Below, in pieces: positions 1-7,914 of a stretch of DNA of 64,000 bases. The notes under the pieces are model-generated. The model ran no database searches and had not been told where the DNA came from. It worked only from the letters and a program-made list of their open reading frames with translations. The translations under genes were made by a program, and so were the position numbers. Source of the stretch: Catillopecten margaritatus gill symbiont (lineage in GTDB: Bacteria > Pseudomonadota > Gammaproteobacteria > PS1 > Pseudothioglobaceae); contig CP138327.1 of the NCBI GenBank assembly GCA_037956075.1, positions 434,001-498,000 on the forward strand. Reading direction: 5' to 3'. The first letter of the stretch is position 1. The number at the start of each line of letters is the position of its first letter.

Positions 1-475
1 CAATTGCGCCACTTGCCATCAACTAAAAAAATCTGATGACGCTAAAGGCGAAACTTTCAGCAACTATGAATACCACAATATCGGCGTGCCAATCAACACC
101 GCATTACGCACTAAAAACGGCGTAAAAGCCATAGATAAAGGCTTGCTTAATAACCCCAAAGTAAATAACGCAAAACAAAAAGGAAAATTCAAAACCCCAA
201 GCCTCAGAAATATTGCCATCACCGCACCGTATATGCACAACGGCGTGTTTAAAAACCTTGAGACTGTGATTGTATTTTATGACAAATATATCAACAAAAA
301 TCGCACCACCAACCCCGAAACCCATCAACCTTGGGCGACAGCAGAAGTGCCTGAAACGATAAATTTTGACGACCTTAGAAAAGGCAAAAAACTCTCAGAT
401 AAAAAAGTAAATGCCTTAGTGGCATTCCTAAAAACTTTAACTGATAAGCGTTATGAGCATTTATTGGAAAAATAA
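1..475 (+). CDS. di-haem cytochrome c peroxidase family protein, C-terminal part (5' end outside window)
   Basis: The reading frame is open from the first bases and starts inside the haem-binding motif CATCH (bases 5-19), so only the C-terminal haem domain is present. Downstream the segment [17 protein letters not shown], with a Met that is a likely haem ligand, is the typical signature of bacterial di-haem peroxidases and MauG-like proteins, which act in the periplasm and take electrons from c-type cytochromes or related donors. The protein ends at 475 and about 158 residues are visible. A GTG at 86 is an internal codon, not a start. Whether it is a true H2O2 peroxidase or a MauG-like maturation enzyme cannot be decided without the N-terminal domain. 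Confidence 0.85.
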   Translation, partial: NCATCHQLKKSDDAKGETFSNYEYHNIGVPINTALRTKNGVKAIDKGLLNNPKVNNAKQKGKFKTPSLRNIAITAPYMHNGVFKNLETVIVFYDKYINKNRTTNPETHQPWATAEVPETINFDDLRKGKKLSDKKVNALVAFLKTLTDKRYEHLLEK

Positions 476-537
476 TTAGCCATTCATTACTTAAGGGCGT
501 CATTAATTAGATTAGTATTTATTATCGTTTTATTATA

Positions 538-560
538 TAATAATGAGAATCATTCTTATT
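538..560. promoter_or_regulatory. Fur box upstream of the iron transporter operon
   Basis: The stretch AATAATGAGAATCATTCTT (539-557) matches the classic 19-bp Fur consensus at about 15 positions. It lies just upstream of the ABC ATPase start at 572, so iron repletion should repress the transporter. Confidence 0.75.
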
Positions 561-571
561 AAGATTTATCA

Positions 572-1222
572 ATGCTAACTATTCGCAATCTTTCCATACA
601 ATATCGGGATAATCAAGTTTTACAGAGCTTTGACCTTGAATTAGCGCAAGGTGAGATTTTCGCTTTGTTGGGTGAGAGTGGTAGTGGAAAATCTTCGGCG
701 TTACGCTTTATTGCGGGACTCGATGAGGCGAGTGGTGGCAGTGTTGTATTGGATAATGAAACACTATCGGATAATGGACAACATCAAGTGCCATCTGAGC
801 GACGAGGTGTGGGTATGGTATTTCAGGATTATGCGTTATTTCCACATATGAATGTTGAGAAAAATATTGCATTTGGCATTAATAATTTACCCAAGAATGA
901 GCAGAAAATGCGTATTACAGAGTTGTTATCTTTGGTAGATTTACCCGATATTGAGAAAAAGTATCCTCATCAACTTTCAGGAGGCGAGCAGCAGCGTGTT
1001 GCTTTAGCTCGTGCTTTGGCGCCTATGCCGAAGTTGTTGTTGTTGGACGAATCTTTTTCTAGTTTGGATCAAAAACATCGGGAAAGTTTGGCTAAGCAGG
1101 TGCGGGGTATTTTAAAGAAAACCAATACCACCGCTATTCTAGTTACTCATGATAAGAATGAGGCCAGTGTGTTTGCTGATAAAGTAGGGTTGATTAAAGA
1201 AAAAGGCTTGACTTTCAAATGA
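572..1222 (+). CDS. fbpC: ferric iron ABC transporter, ATP-binding subunit
   Basis: This 216-residue protein has all ABC ATPase motifs: Walker A GESGSGKS (34-41), Q-loop FQD (84-86), signature LSGGEQQ (135-141), Walker B LLLLDE (155-160) and H-loop TH (192-193). It would power ferric iron uptake together with the binding protein and permease that follow. FbpC/FutC proteins usually have about 350 residues with a C-terminal TOBE-type regulatory domain; that part is absent here, so this is a minimal nucleotide-binding domain. A Fur box precedes it and two more lie in the gap to the next gene. The substrate is inferred from the neighbours and the Fur boxes. Confidence 0.85.
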   Translation: MLTIRNLSIQYRDNQVLQSFDLELAQGEIFALLGESGSGKSSALRFIAGLDEASGGSVVLDNETLSDNGQHQVPSERRGVGMVFQDYALFPHMNVEKNIAFGINNLPKNEQKMRITELLSLVDLPDIEKKYPHQLSGGEQQRVALARALAPMPKLLLLDESFSSLDQKHRESLAKQVRGILKKTNTTAILVTHDKNEASVFADKVGLIKEKGLTFK

Positions 1223-1257
1223 TAATGAGTATCATTTACAACTGATAATAATTATCA
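1220..1257. promoter_or_regulatory. tandem Fur boxes before the iron-binding protein gene
   Basis: Two 7-1-7 Fur motifs are close together: TGATAATGAGTATCA (1220-1234, one mismatch) and TGATAATAATTATCA (1243-1257, perfect palindromic arms). The first overlaps the stop codon of the ATPase gene. They suggest a second Fur-controlled promoter for the binding protein and permease. Confidence 0.8.
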
Positions 1258-1291
1258 ATTAAAGTAAACTTAAAATTAATCAAGGAGAAAT

Positions 1292-2332
1292 ATGAACATC
1301 AATATAAAATCTTTATTTTCATCGGCTGTAGTAATTTCTACTATCGCTATAACGATTACAACCAATGCGAATACCGAAGGTGCACATAATTGGAATGAGC
1401 CAAGCGTTACTGTTTATAGTTCCAGAAAAGAGCATTTAATCAAGCCTTTGTTTGAAGCTTTTACAAAAGACACGGGCATCAAAGTTAAATATTTAACAGG
1501 CAAGGGTGGTGCATTAATTGAGCGTTTAAAACTTGAAGGTACTGATACTCAAGCAGATATGTTTATGACCGTTGATGCAGGTAATCTTTGGTATGCAGGT
1601 TCGCAAGGTTTGTTTCAAAAAGTGAAAACTACGGCGTTAAGTAAGAACATTCCCGAACATTTAAAAGACCCCGATGGTTTGTGGACGGGCTTATCGGTGC
1701 GTGCTAGAACGATTGTTTATAATACAGAGCGTGTTAAGTCCAGCGATTTATCCACTTATGCAGATTTGGCATCGCCAAAATGGGAAGGGCGTTTATGTCT
1801 GAGAACCAGTAAAAAAATCTATACCAAATCTTTGGTAGCATCTCTTATTTATCATCATGGTGAAGATAAAACGGGTGATATTATTAGTGGCTGGGTTAAT
1901 AATTTAGCAGCAACACCGAACGCCAAAGATTCACATGTAATGAATGCGATTTTGTCGGGGCAATGTGATGTTGGGCTTGTAAATACTTATTATTACGGGC
2001 GTTTGTTAGCGAAAAAACCAAATGCACCTTTAAAATTATTTTGGGCAAATCAAGATACTACGGGTGTGCATGTGAATATTTCGGGTGCGGGTGTGACTAA
2101 ACATGCTAAAAATACTAAGGGCGCCACTCAATTATTAGAGTGGTTATCAAGTGCAAAAGCGCAAGCAATTTACGGTGCTTTAAATAAAGAATATCCTGCT
2201 AATCAAAGTGTTGCTTCCGATGAGGTTGTCTCTGCGTGGGGAGCGTTTAAGCAAGATAAAATGAATTTGTCACAAGCGGGTATTTTGCAAGCAACAGCCG
2301 TTAAATTAATGCAGAAAAAAGGCTATCGATAG
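1292..2332 (+). CDS. fbpA: periplasmic ferric iron-binding protein (FbpA/FutA/IdiA type)
   Basis: The 346-residue product starts with a signal peptide (about residues 1-26) and then has the fold markers of iron-binding ABC solute-binding proteins: VTVYSSRKE near residue 39 and a Tyr triplet in NTYYYGRLLA (233-235), where tyrosines of this family bind Fe3+. It collects ferric iron in the periplasm and passes it to the permease. The start at 1292 has a good ribosome site AAGGAG. It sits between the ATPase and permease genes and behind two Fur boxes, so an iron-starvation role is well supported. Confidence 0.9.
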   Translation: MNINIKSLFSSAVVISTIAITITTNANTEGAHNWNEPSVTVYSSRKEHLIKPLFEAFTKDTGIKVKYLTGKGGALIERLKLEGTDTQADMFMTVDAGNLWYAGSQGLFQKVKTTALSKNIPEHLKDPDGLWTGLSVRARTIVYNTERVKSSDLSTYADLASPKWEGRLCLRTSKKIYTKSLVASLIYHHGEDKTGDIISGWVNNLAATPNAKDSHVMNAILSGQCDVGLVNTYYYGRLLAKKPNAPLKLFWANQDTTGVHVNISGAGVTKHAKNTKGATQLLEWLSSAKAQAIYGALNKEYPANQSVASDEVVSAWGAFKQDKMNLSQAGILQATAVKLMQKKGYR

Positions 2333-2338
2333 ATTTGA

Positions 2339-3940
2339 ATGATGCAAAAATGCGCTAGTACAAAATTTTGGATAAGTGTTTTAGCACTGCTGGTGGCACT
2401 CCCTATTTTTGTAGTGGCTTTTTCTTGGTTGTTACCTGAGAGCGAATTATGGGCGCATTTTTCTGAAAATTTACTTCCTGATTTAATTCGCTCTACGGCT
2501 ATTTTATTGGTAGGGGTGGGGCTTGGCGTCACTTTTCTTGGTACGATATTGGCGTATTTGGTGGTAATGGTGGAATTCCCCGGTAGAAAATGGTTGGAAT
2601 GGGCGTTGTTTTTACCTTTTGCTATTCCTGCGTATGTTTTGGCGTTTGTGTATTTAGGCGTGTTTGATTATTCAGGCTATGCACAGGTGTGGATGCGGGA
2701 AGCATTAGGCTTGCCGGGTTTTGACATTCGTGCAGGATCGTGGGCCATTATCCTAACCTTTATTTTGGTGTTTTATCCCTATGTTTATATGATGGCGCGT
2801 GCATCATTCAAGCGACAGAAAATCAATATGATTGAAGCGGGTAAACTATTGGGCGCAAGTCCATTTAAAATATTTTTTAAAATTTCCTTACCTTTGGCAC
2901 GCCCAGCTGTAGCAGCGGGTTTACTGGTTACATTGATGGAAACTTTGGCGGATTTTGGTGTGGTAGGTTTGTTCAATTACGATACATTTACCACCGCAAT
3001 TTATTCTGCATGGGGCGACTATCGCTCAATTGAAGTCGCTGCACAATTGGCATCACTTTTGGTTTTGGTGGCATTTTTCCTTATCTATTTTGAGAAAAAA
3101 GCACGCGGACAGGCAAAATATTATTCCACTAGCGTGAATGACACAAAACCTTATCAAGCAAGTGGTATCAAGGCTTGGATGATTACTTTATTTGTATTTG
3201 GTGTGTTTATGCTTTCTTTTGCAATGCCGATGTTGCAGCTCCTTATTTGGGGCTGGGAATCTATCGTAGAAGAATGGAGCACCAAATATTTTGATTTAAT
3301 TTCATCAACTGCCATTTTAACTTTCAGTGCCGTTGCCATTACCCTTGTGGTTGCAACCGTCTTAGCATTGCCTAACCATTGCAAGCAAAACAGCACTTGG
3401 TTAAAAAGCATCATTCGCCTGGCAACTTTGGGTTATGCTTTGCCTGGCTCAGTGATGGCAGTGGGCTTGTTATATGGTATCAATCAAATATCTGCATTAA
3501 ATCTGTATTTTGGTGGTGAGTCATTAAATCACTTTATTTTTGGTTCAATTGCCTTGTTATTATTTGCTTATGTATCTCGTTTTATGGCCATTGCTTACAG
3601 CTCCATAGAAGCATCTGCACAGCAAATAAAACCCGTCCTAACGCAAAGCGCACGCCTATTAGGTGCATCTCGATTACGCCTCATTTCACGCATCTATCTA
3701 CCTATTCTAACGCCAGGTATTTTGGCAGGTGGGTTGTTAGTTGCCGTTGATGTTATGAAAGAATTACCTGCTACTTATTTACTACGCCCCTTTGGCTGGG
3801 ACACGCTCGCCATTCAAGTTTATGAATTGAGTGCTGAAGGCTTGTTTGAGCGTGCCGCTGTACCTGCATTGATTATGGTGTTGTTTGGCTCTGTGTTGAT
3901 GCTAATTTTTCAACTGTTGGATAAAAAATCTTTTAAATAA
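2339..3940 (+). CDS. fbpB: ferric iron ABC transporter permease, duplicated MetI-type domains
   Basis: The 533-residue protein is highly hydrophobic with about twelve membrane segments in two homologous halves. Each half has the cytoplasmic coupling loop of binding-protein-dependent permeases: EAGKLLGASPFKIFFKISLP near residue 162 and QSARLLGASRLRLISRIYLP near residue 438. This two-in-one design is usual for FbpB iron permeases, so no second permease gene is needed. It starts 6 bases after the binding protein gene and completes the operon. ATG ATG gives two possible starts. Confidence 0.9.
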   Translation: MMQKCASTKFWISVLALLVALPIFVVAFSWLLPESELWAHFSENLLPDLIRSTAILLVGVGLGVTFLGTILAYLVVMVEFPGRKWLEWALFLPFAIPAYVLAFVYLGVFDYSGYAQVWMREALGLPGFDIRAGSWAIILTFILVFYPYVYMMARASFKRQKINMIEAGKLLGASPFKIFFKISLPLARPAVAAGLLVTLMETLADFGVVGLFNYDTFTTAIYSAWGDYRSIEVAAQLASLLVLVAFFLIYFEKKARGQAKYYSTSVNDTKPYQASGIKAWMITLFVFGVFMLSFAMPMLQLLIWGWESIVEEWSTKYFDLISSTAILTFSAVAITLVVATVLALPNHCKQNSTWLKSIIRLATLGYALPGSVMAVGLLYGINQISALNLYFGGESLNHFIFGSIALLLFAYVSRFMAIAYSSIEASAQQIKPVLTQSARLLGASRLRLISRIYLPILTPGILAGGLLVAVDVMKELPATYLLRPFGWDTLAIQVYELSAEGLFERAAVPALIMVLFGSVLMLIFQLLDKKSFK

Positions 3941-3942
3941 CC

Positions 3943-4061
3943 TTAAGGGCACCCCCATAAACCCTAGTGCGATTCAGGGAATGCAGAAAAAGGGCTGTTT
4001 TATGTGTTTCACTCTTTTCAGTGGGGTATAAATTGTGCCAGGGTTTTTGGGGTGCCCTTAA
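3943..4061. repeat. 119-bp element with terminal inverted repeats (MITE-like)
   Basis: The left arm (3943-3970, starting TTAAGGGCACCCC) pairs with the right arm (4035-4061, ending GGGGTGCCCTTAA) over about 27 bp with few mismatches. TTAA is at both ends. An open frame through it (3967-4152) has no recognisable protein. It fills the first half of the gap between the iron permease and the toxin-antitoxin pair. Confidence 0.7.
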
Positions 4062-4210
4062 TCCTAATCCAAAAGGAGAAAATCACAAATCTAGCACCAC
4101 CCCTTGCCCCGCCTGCATTCGTAAAATAGCCACCAAACTTAATATTTTTTGAAAATACAGGTAAAATAAGGGGTAACGCTAGATTTACAATATCTACTTT
4201 TGGATTAGGG
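4062..4210. repeat. 149-bp inverted-repeat element, member of a dispersed family
   Basis: The left arm (4062-4107, starting TCCTAATCCAAAAGG) pairs imperfectly with the right arm (4168-4210, ending ACTTTTGGATTAGGGG). The left arm is clearly related to a second copy at 19877-19951: both share AAAATCACAAA followed by a CCCTTG block. It abuts the preceding 119-bp element without a gap. Confidence 0.65.
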
Positions 4211-4223
4211 GAAATAAAAGAAC

Positions 4224-4251
4224 TTTAAAAAGACCTAATTTGGGATATAAT
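4224..4251 (+). promoter_or_regulatory. promoter of the toxin-antitoxin operon
   Basis: A perfect -10 TATAAT (4246-4251) is preceded by TTTAAA (4224-4229) at 16 bp. The region around the -10 is an AT-rich imperfect palindrome (about 4245-4264), a plausible operator for autorepression by the antitoxin. A GGAG ribosome site is at 4266-4269. Confidence 0.5.
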
Positions 4252-4276
4252 ATAGTTTTATATTTGGAGTTAGACT

Positions 4277-4549
4277 ATGCGATTAAGCGAAGATATTAAA
4301 CCGATTAGTTATCTAAAAAACAACACTGCTCAAGTGTTGAAGACTATTACTGCAAACAAAAGACCAATGGTTATTACTCAGAATGGTGAGGCTAAGATGA
4401 TTGTGCAGGATATTGAGAGTTATGAGAAATATCAAGAAAATTTAACGCTTCATATGATTCTTAAATTAAGAGAGCAAGAGGTTATAGGGGGAAAAACCAC
4501 ACCTCATGAGCAAGTTGTTAAAGAAATGAGGGAGAAATTTTTTAAATGA
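4277..4549 (+). CDS. type II antitoxin, Phd/YefM family
   Basis: The 90-residue protein has the Phd/YefM N-terminal DNA-binding fold pattern (DIKPISYLKNNTAQVLKTI, then RPMVITQNGEAKMIVQD) and a charged C-terminal tail that would wrap the toxin. It should neutralise the toxin encoded next and repress their shared promoter. The stop overlaps the toxin start as ATGA, which indicates translational coupling. The pair sits downstream of two short inverted-repeat elements and upstream of the housekeeping gene argJ. Confidence 0.85.
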   Translation: MRLSEDIKPISYLKNNTAQVLKTITANKRPMVITQNGEAKMIVQDIESYEKYQENLTLHMILKLREQEVIGGKTTPHEQVVKEMREKFFK

Positions 4550-4893
4550 AATATCTGATTTCTTGGTCTGAGTCTGCAATTAAAGATTTAAACGATTTGT
4601 CTGAGTATATTACAGTAATAGATAACAAAGACATTGCTGAAAAAACCTTTGAGGGCATTATTTTGACGGTCAATGATTTAAATTTTTTCCCAGAACGAGG
4701 TAGAAATGTTGATGAAATAAAGGAATTTGGGGGTTTAGACTTTAAGTTTTTACTTTACAAGCGCTGGAAAATTATCTATAAAATTTATCACGAATTGGAA
4801 GCGGTCAGTGTTTTGTTGGTTGTTGATACCAGTATGGATTTACAAAATATATTAGATAGGATGATAATAGATGAAAAACTTAATAGATATTGA
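4546..4893 (+). CDS. type II toxin, RelE/ParE family
   Basis: This 115-residue protein has the RelE/ParE pattern: WSESAIKDLNDLSEYI at the N-terminus, FPERGRNVDEI in the middle, and FLLYKRWKIIYKI, the strand with basic residues. RelE members cleave mRNA on the ribosome and ParE members poison gyrase; the sequence alone does not say which. It overlaps the antitoxin gene by 4 bp and its last 23 bp overlap the start of argJ, so the toxin operon feeds directly into an essential biosynthetic gene. Confidence 0.85.
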   Translation: MKYLISWSESAIKDLNDLSEYITVIDNKDIAEKTFEGIILTVNDLNFFPERGRNVDEIKEFGGLDFKFLLYKRWKIIYKIYHELEAVSVLLVVDTSMDLQNILDRMIIDEKLNRY

Positions 4894-6100
4894 TGGTGTA
4901 AGTTGTGCAGCAATTAACGCTGGCATAAAAAATGCGCACAATTCAAACGCAAATTCAAATGCTAAGGACGATGAAAAGCTAGACTTATCTGTTGTATTTT
5001 TTGTGCCTGAAACCAAAACAGCGGCGGTATTTACTCAAAATGTATTTTGTGCAGCACCTGTTTTAGTGGCTAAAAATCATTTACATAATGAAATTCGTGC
5101 TTTGGTGATTAACAGTGGTAATGCCAATGCAGGCACAGGAGTTGCGAGTGGCGATAGGGGGCTTGAAAACGCTTATCAAGTCTGTGAAATGGTGGCACAA
5201 TCATTGGATATTGACACCGAGCAAGTGCTGCCATTTTCTACTGGCGTTATTGGGCAGCCATTACCGATGCAATGTTTCAGTAATAATATCGTCAAACTTT
5301 CTACTCAAGTAAAAAATGATAATTTACCTCAAGTAGCACAAGCAATATTGACCACGGATTTGGTGGAAAAAACAGCATCTAGTCAGTTTGAAGTGAATGG
5401 TAAAACGGTGAAAATTAGTGGCATTGCCAAAGGTTCTGGAATGATTCGCCCCGATATGGCAACGATGTTGAGTTTTATTTTTACGGATATCCAATCGACG
5501 CAATCGACATTGCAAGCGTGCTTAATAACGGCGACTAATCAGTCATTTAATCGGATTACAGTGGATGGCGATACTTCAACGAATGATGCCTGCACACTGA
5601 GTGCAACGGGGACTTCTGGGATTGATATTGGCGATTGTTCAGAAGCGTTTCAAACAGCGTTGAATGCAGTAACACAATCTTTGGCACATCAAATTATCAA
5701 AGATGGTGAAGGTGCGACTAAGTTTGTTGAGGTTTGTGTGAAGGGCGGTGCGAGTGACGAAGATTGCTTGGAAGTCGCTTATACCGTAGCACATTCGCCA
5801 TTGGTAAAAACAGCATTGTTTGCATCAGATGCGAATTGGGGGCGAATTTTGGCAGCAGTTGGGCGTGCAAATATTGCCAACTTAAAAGTTGAAGATGTCA
5901 ATATTTATCTTGGTAGTGTCTGCATTGTTAGTTGTGGCGAGTTAGATGCAAATTACACCGAGGCGGCGGGTAGTGCGCAAATGGCAAAAGAAGATATTGT
6001 TATTACCATTGACATCGGCACAAGCGATATGTCTGAGAGCGTTTGGACCACAGATTTGTCTTATGACTATATAAAAATCAATGCCGAGTATCGCACATGA
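4871..6100 (+). CDS. argJ: bifunctional glutamate N-acetyltransferase / amino-acid acetyltransferase
   Basis: ArgJ transfers the acetyl group from acetylornithine to glutamate, so arginine synthesis can recycle acetyl groups. The 409-residue precursor has the family hallmarks: NSGNANAGTG (81-90), STGVIGQPLP near 123 and the autocleavage site DMATMLSF, where Thr198 becomes the nucleophile of the beta chain. The length is normal. The ATG at 4871 lies inside the end of the toxin gene, and the 3' end overlaps purU by 4 bp (ATGA), so toxin, argJ and purU may be on one transcript. Confidence 0.95.
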   Translation: MKNLIDIDGVSCAAINAGIKNAHNSNANSNAKDDEKLDLSVVFFVPETKTAAVFTQNVFCAAPVLVAKNHLHNEIRALVINSGNANAGTGVASGDRGLENAYQVCEMVAQSLDIDTEQVLPFSTGVIGQPLPMQCFSNNIVKLSTQVKNDNLPQVAQAILTTDLVEKTASSQFEVNGKTVKISGIAKGSGMIRPDMATMLSFIFTDIQSTQSTLQACLITATNQSFNRITVDGDTSTNDACTLSATGTSGIDIGDCSEAFQTALNAVTQSLAHQIIKDGEGATKFVEVCVKGGASDEDCLEVAYTVAHSPLVKTALFASDANWGRILAAVGRANIANLKVEDVNIYLGSVCIVSCGELDANYTEAAGSAQMAKEDIVITIDIGTSDMSESVWTTDLSYDYIKINAEYRT

Positions 6101-6942
6101 GCACTTATCGTTTGTTAATTTCTTGCCCTGACGCACACGGATTAGTGGCAAAAGTAAGTCAGTTTATTTTTGAGAGAAATGGCAATATTAAAGAAGCCCA
6201 TCATCATCTTGATGATTTGAATAAACGCTTTTTTATGCGGATTGAGATTGAGTCACTTGGTTGCTCGGTAGAGGTATTTAGCCAAGCGTTTACTGCGTTA
6301 GCGGAGCAGTATCAGATGAACTGGCAGATGAATGACGCCAGTGAATTGAAGCGTATTTTAATTATGGGGTCTAAATCATCACATTGTGTGGCAGATTTAT
6401 TGCACCGTGGACTAGAGGATGAATTGGAAGGCAAGATTATTGGTGTGCTGTCAAATCACGATAAATTGAGTGAGATTGCCAGTTGGTATGGCGTGGATTT
6501 CAAAAAAGTGGCTATTAATAAAGACAGCAAAGATGCAGACATGGCAAAAATGATGAATGCCGTGGATACATTTAAGCCCGATGTAATTGTGTTGGCACGC
6601 TATATGCAGATTATCCCAAAGGTGATGTGTGATAAATACGAAGGTAGAATTATTAACATTCACCATTCGTTTTTGCCGTCATTTGCAGGGGCAAGCCCTT
6701 ATAAACGCGCGGCTGAACGCGGGGTAAAATTAATTGGTGCGACTTGCCATTATGTAACCAGTGAGTTAGATGAAGGCCCAATTATTGAACAAGATGTGTT
6801 GCGAGTAGATCACAGCGACAGCGCCAAAGAAATGCAAAAAATGGGACAAGACATTGAGAAAATTACCTTAGCAAAAGGCTTGCAATATCACCTGCAAGAC
6901 CGTGTATTGACTTGCAATAATAAGACAGTGATTTTTTCTTAA
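6097..6942 (+). CDS. purU: formyltetrahydrofolate deformylase
   Basis: The 281-residue enzyme hydrolyses 10-formyl-tetrahydrofolate to formate and tetrahydrofolate, balancing one-carbon pools and supplying formate for PurT. An ACT domain (about 1-80, starting YRLLISCPDAHGLVAKVS) is followed by a formyltransferase domain with NIHHSFLPSF and the Asp of SELDEGPII. It starts within the argJ stop codon. The 3' end meets the convergent cbbR gene with a 4-bp overlap of the stop codons, leaving no room for a terminator between them. Confidence 0.95.
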   Translation: MSTYRLLISCPDAHGLVAKVSQFIFERNGNIKEAHHHLDDLNKRFFMRIEIESLGCSVEVFSQAFTALAEQYQMNWQMNDASELKRILIMGSKSSHCVADLLHRGLEDELEGKIIGVLSNHDKLSEIASWYGVDFKKVAINKDSKDADMAKMMNAVDTFKPDVIVLARYMQIIPKVMCDKYEGRIINIHHSFLPSFAGASPYKRAAERGVKLIGATCHYVTSELDEGPIIEQDVLRVDHSDSAKEMQKMGQDIEKITLAKGLQYHLQDRVLTCNNKTVIFS

Positions 6943-7820
6943 TCACCGTTTTCAATAATAAAATCTTTAAAACGCTGAGCAATAGGAGAAAGTGCTGTTT
7001 TAGCACTATGTACGACATACCAATGACGCGTAATCGGGAATTTATCCACATTCAGTTGTTTGATAATATTATTTTCTAACTCTAATTGCACTGTGTGTTT
7101 AGACACAAAGCCAATGCCGAGCCCCGCTTGAACCGCCTCAATAATTGCCTCATTCGAGTTAATTTCAATCTCTGAATTAAATTTCATGCCCGCATCTCGT
7201 TCAATGGTGATGCGGGTTCCTGAGCCCTGTTCACGGGTAATCAAAGTTTCTTTGCTAATTGCCTTAATAGTATTTCGCTTGTTTTCAAGCAATGGATGAT
7301 CTGGGTGAGAAATAGCAATTAAAGGATTTTCCATAAAAGGCTGTGCATTCAATGACATATCAGCAGGGGGCTCGCCCATAATGACTAAATCAGAATTATG
7401 ATTGGCGAGTTTTTCTATCAAAAGTTTACGGTTAGTCACCTCTAAATGAAAAGTCATGTTTGGATAGGCTTTCTTAAACTGTGCCAATGCACGAGAAACA
7501 AAAGAGTTGGTGGTGGTGGCAACTGATATTTCCAAGTGCCCAGAATCGGGGTTTAAGGCTTGCTGAATCCCTGCCTTTGATTGCTCGAGGGTGGCAATCA
7601 CCTCTAAACAAGTTTGATAAAATTGCTTACCAATATAAGTAGGTGAAATTTTCTTACCCTCGGTATTAACAAGGTCTGAGCCGATATTTTGCGTCAGTTG
7701 TTGAATCTGCATATACACCGCAGGTTGGGTAATATTTAATTCTTTACTGGCTTTGGTAAAACTTTTTAAACGCACAACCGCCTCAAAACTGTATAACTGC
7801 TTAAGTGTGTAGTTAATCAT
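6939..7820 (-). CDS. cbbR: LysR-family regulator of the RuBisCO operon
   Basis: This 293-residue LysR-type protein has an N-terminal winged helix-turn-helix ([20 protein letters not shown], about 21-40) and a C-terminal effector-binding domain. It is transcribed divergently from cbbL with 94 bp between the two start codons, the arrangement that defines CbbR activators in autotrophic proteobacteria. It should sense a Calvin-cycle metabolite and activate cbbLS from the shared intergenic region. The assignment as CbbR rather than another LysR relies on this position. Confidence 0.9.
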   Translation of the reverse strand: MINYTLKQLYSFEAVVRLKSFTKASKELNITQPAVYMQIQQLTQNIGSDLVNTEGKKISPTYIGKQFYQTCLEVIATLEQSKAGIQQALNPDSGHLEISVATTTNSFVSRALAQFKKAYPNMTFHLEVTNRKLLIEKLANHNSDLVIMGEPPADMSLNAQPFMENPLIAISHPDHPLLENKRNTIKAISKETLITREQGSGTRITIERDAGMKFNSEIEINSNEAIIEAVQAGLGIGFVSKHTVQLELENNIIKQLNVDKFPITRHWYVVHSAKTALSPIAQRFKDFIIENGD

Positions 7821-7854
7821 AATAAAAACTTATTATTTACTAAATAAATATTAT

Positions 7855-7883
7855 TTTACATTATTTATTAGTTATTGTATGAT
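7855..7883 (+). promoter_or_regulatory. sigma-70 promoter of the cbb operon
   Basis: TTTACA (7855-7860) and TATGAT (7878-7883) are separated by exactly 17 bp and lie 31 bp before the cbbL start. A strong ribosome site AAGGAG is at 7901-7906. The AT-rich sequence upstream, with the imperfect palindrome ATTTACTAAATAAAT (7834-7848), is the natural place for CbbR binding. Confidence 0.7.
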
Positions 7884-7914
7884 AGTGTTTCTTTTAACTA
7901 AAGGAGACCATAGA

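Noticed and set aside
3967-4152. Open frame of 61 codons between the iron permease and the antitoxin
   Set aside because: It lies across two inverted-repeat elements and has no recognisable protein features.
7879-7914. Upstream extension of cbbL giving 12 extra residues
   Set aside because: It covers the -10 box and the ribosome site; the ATG at 7915 follows AAGGAG and gives the usual RuBisCO start.
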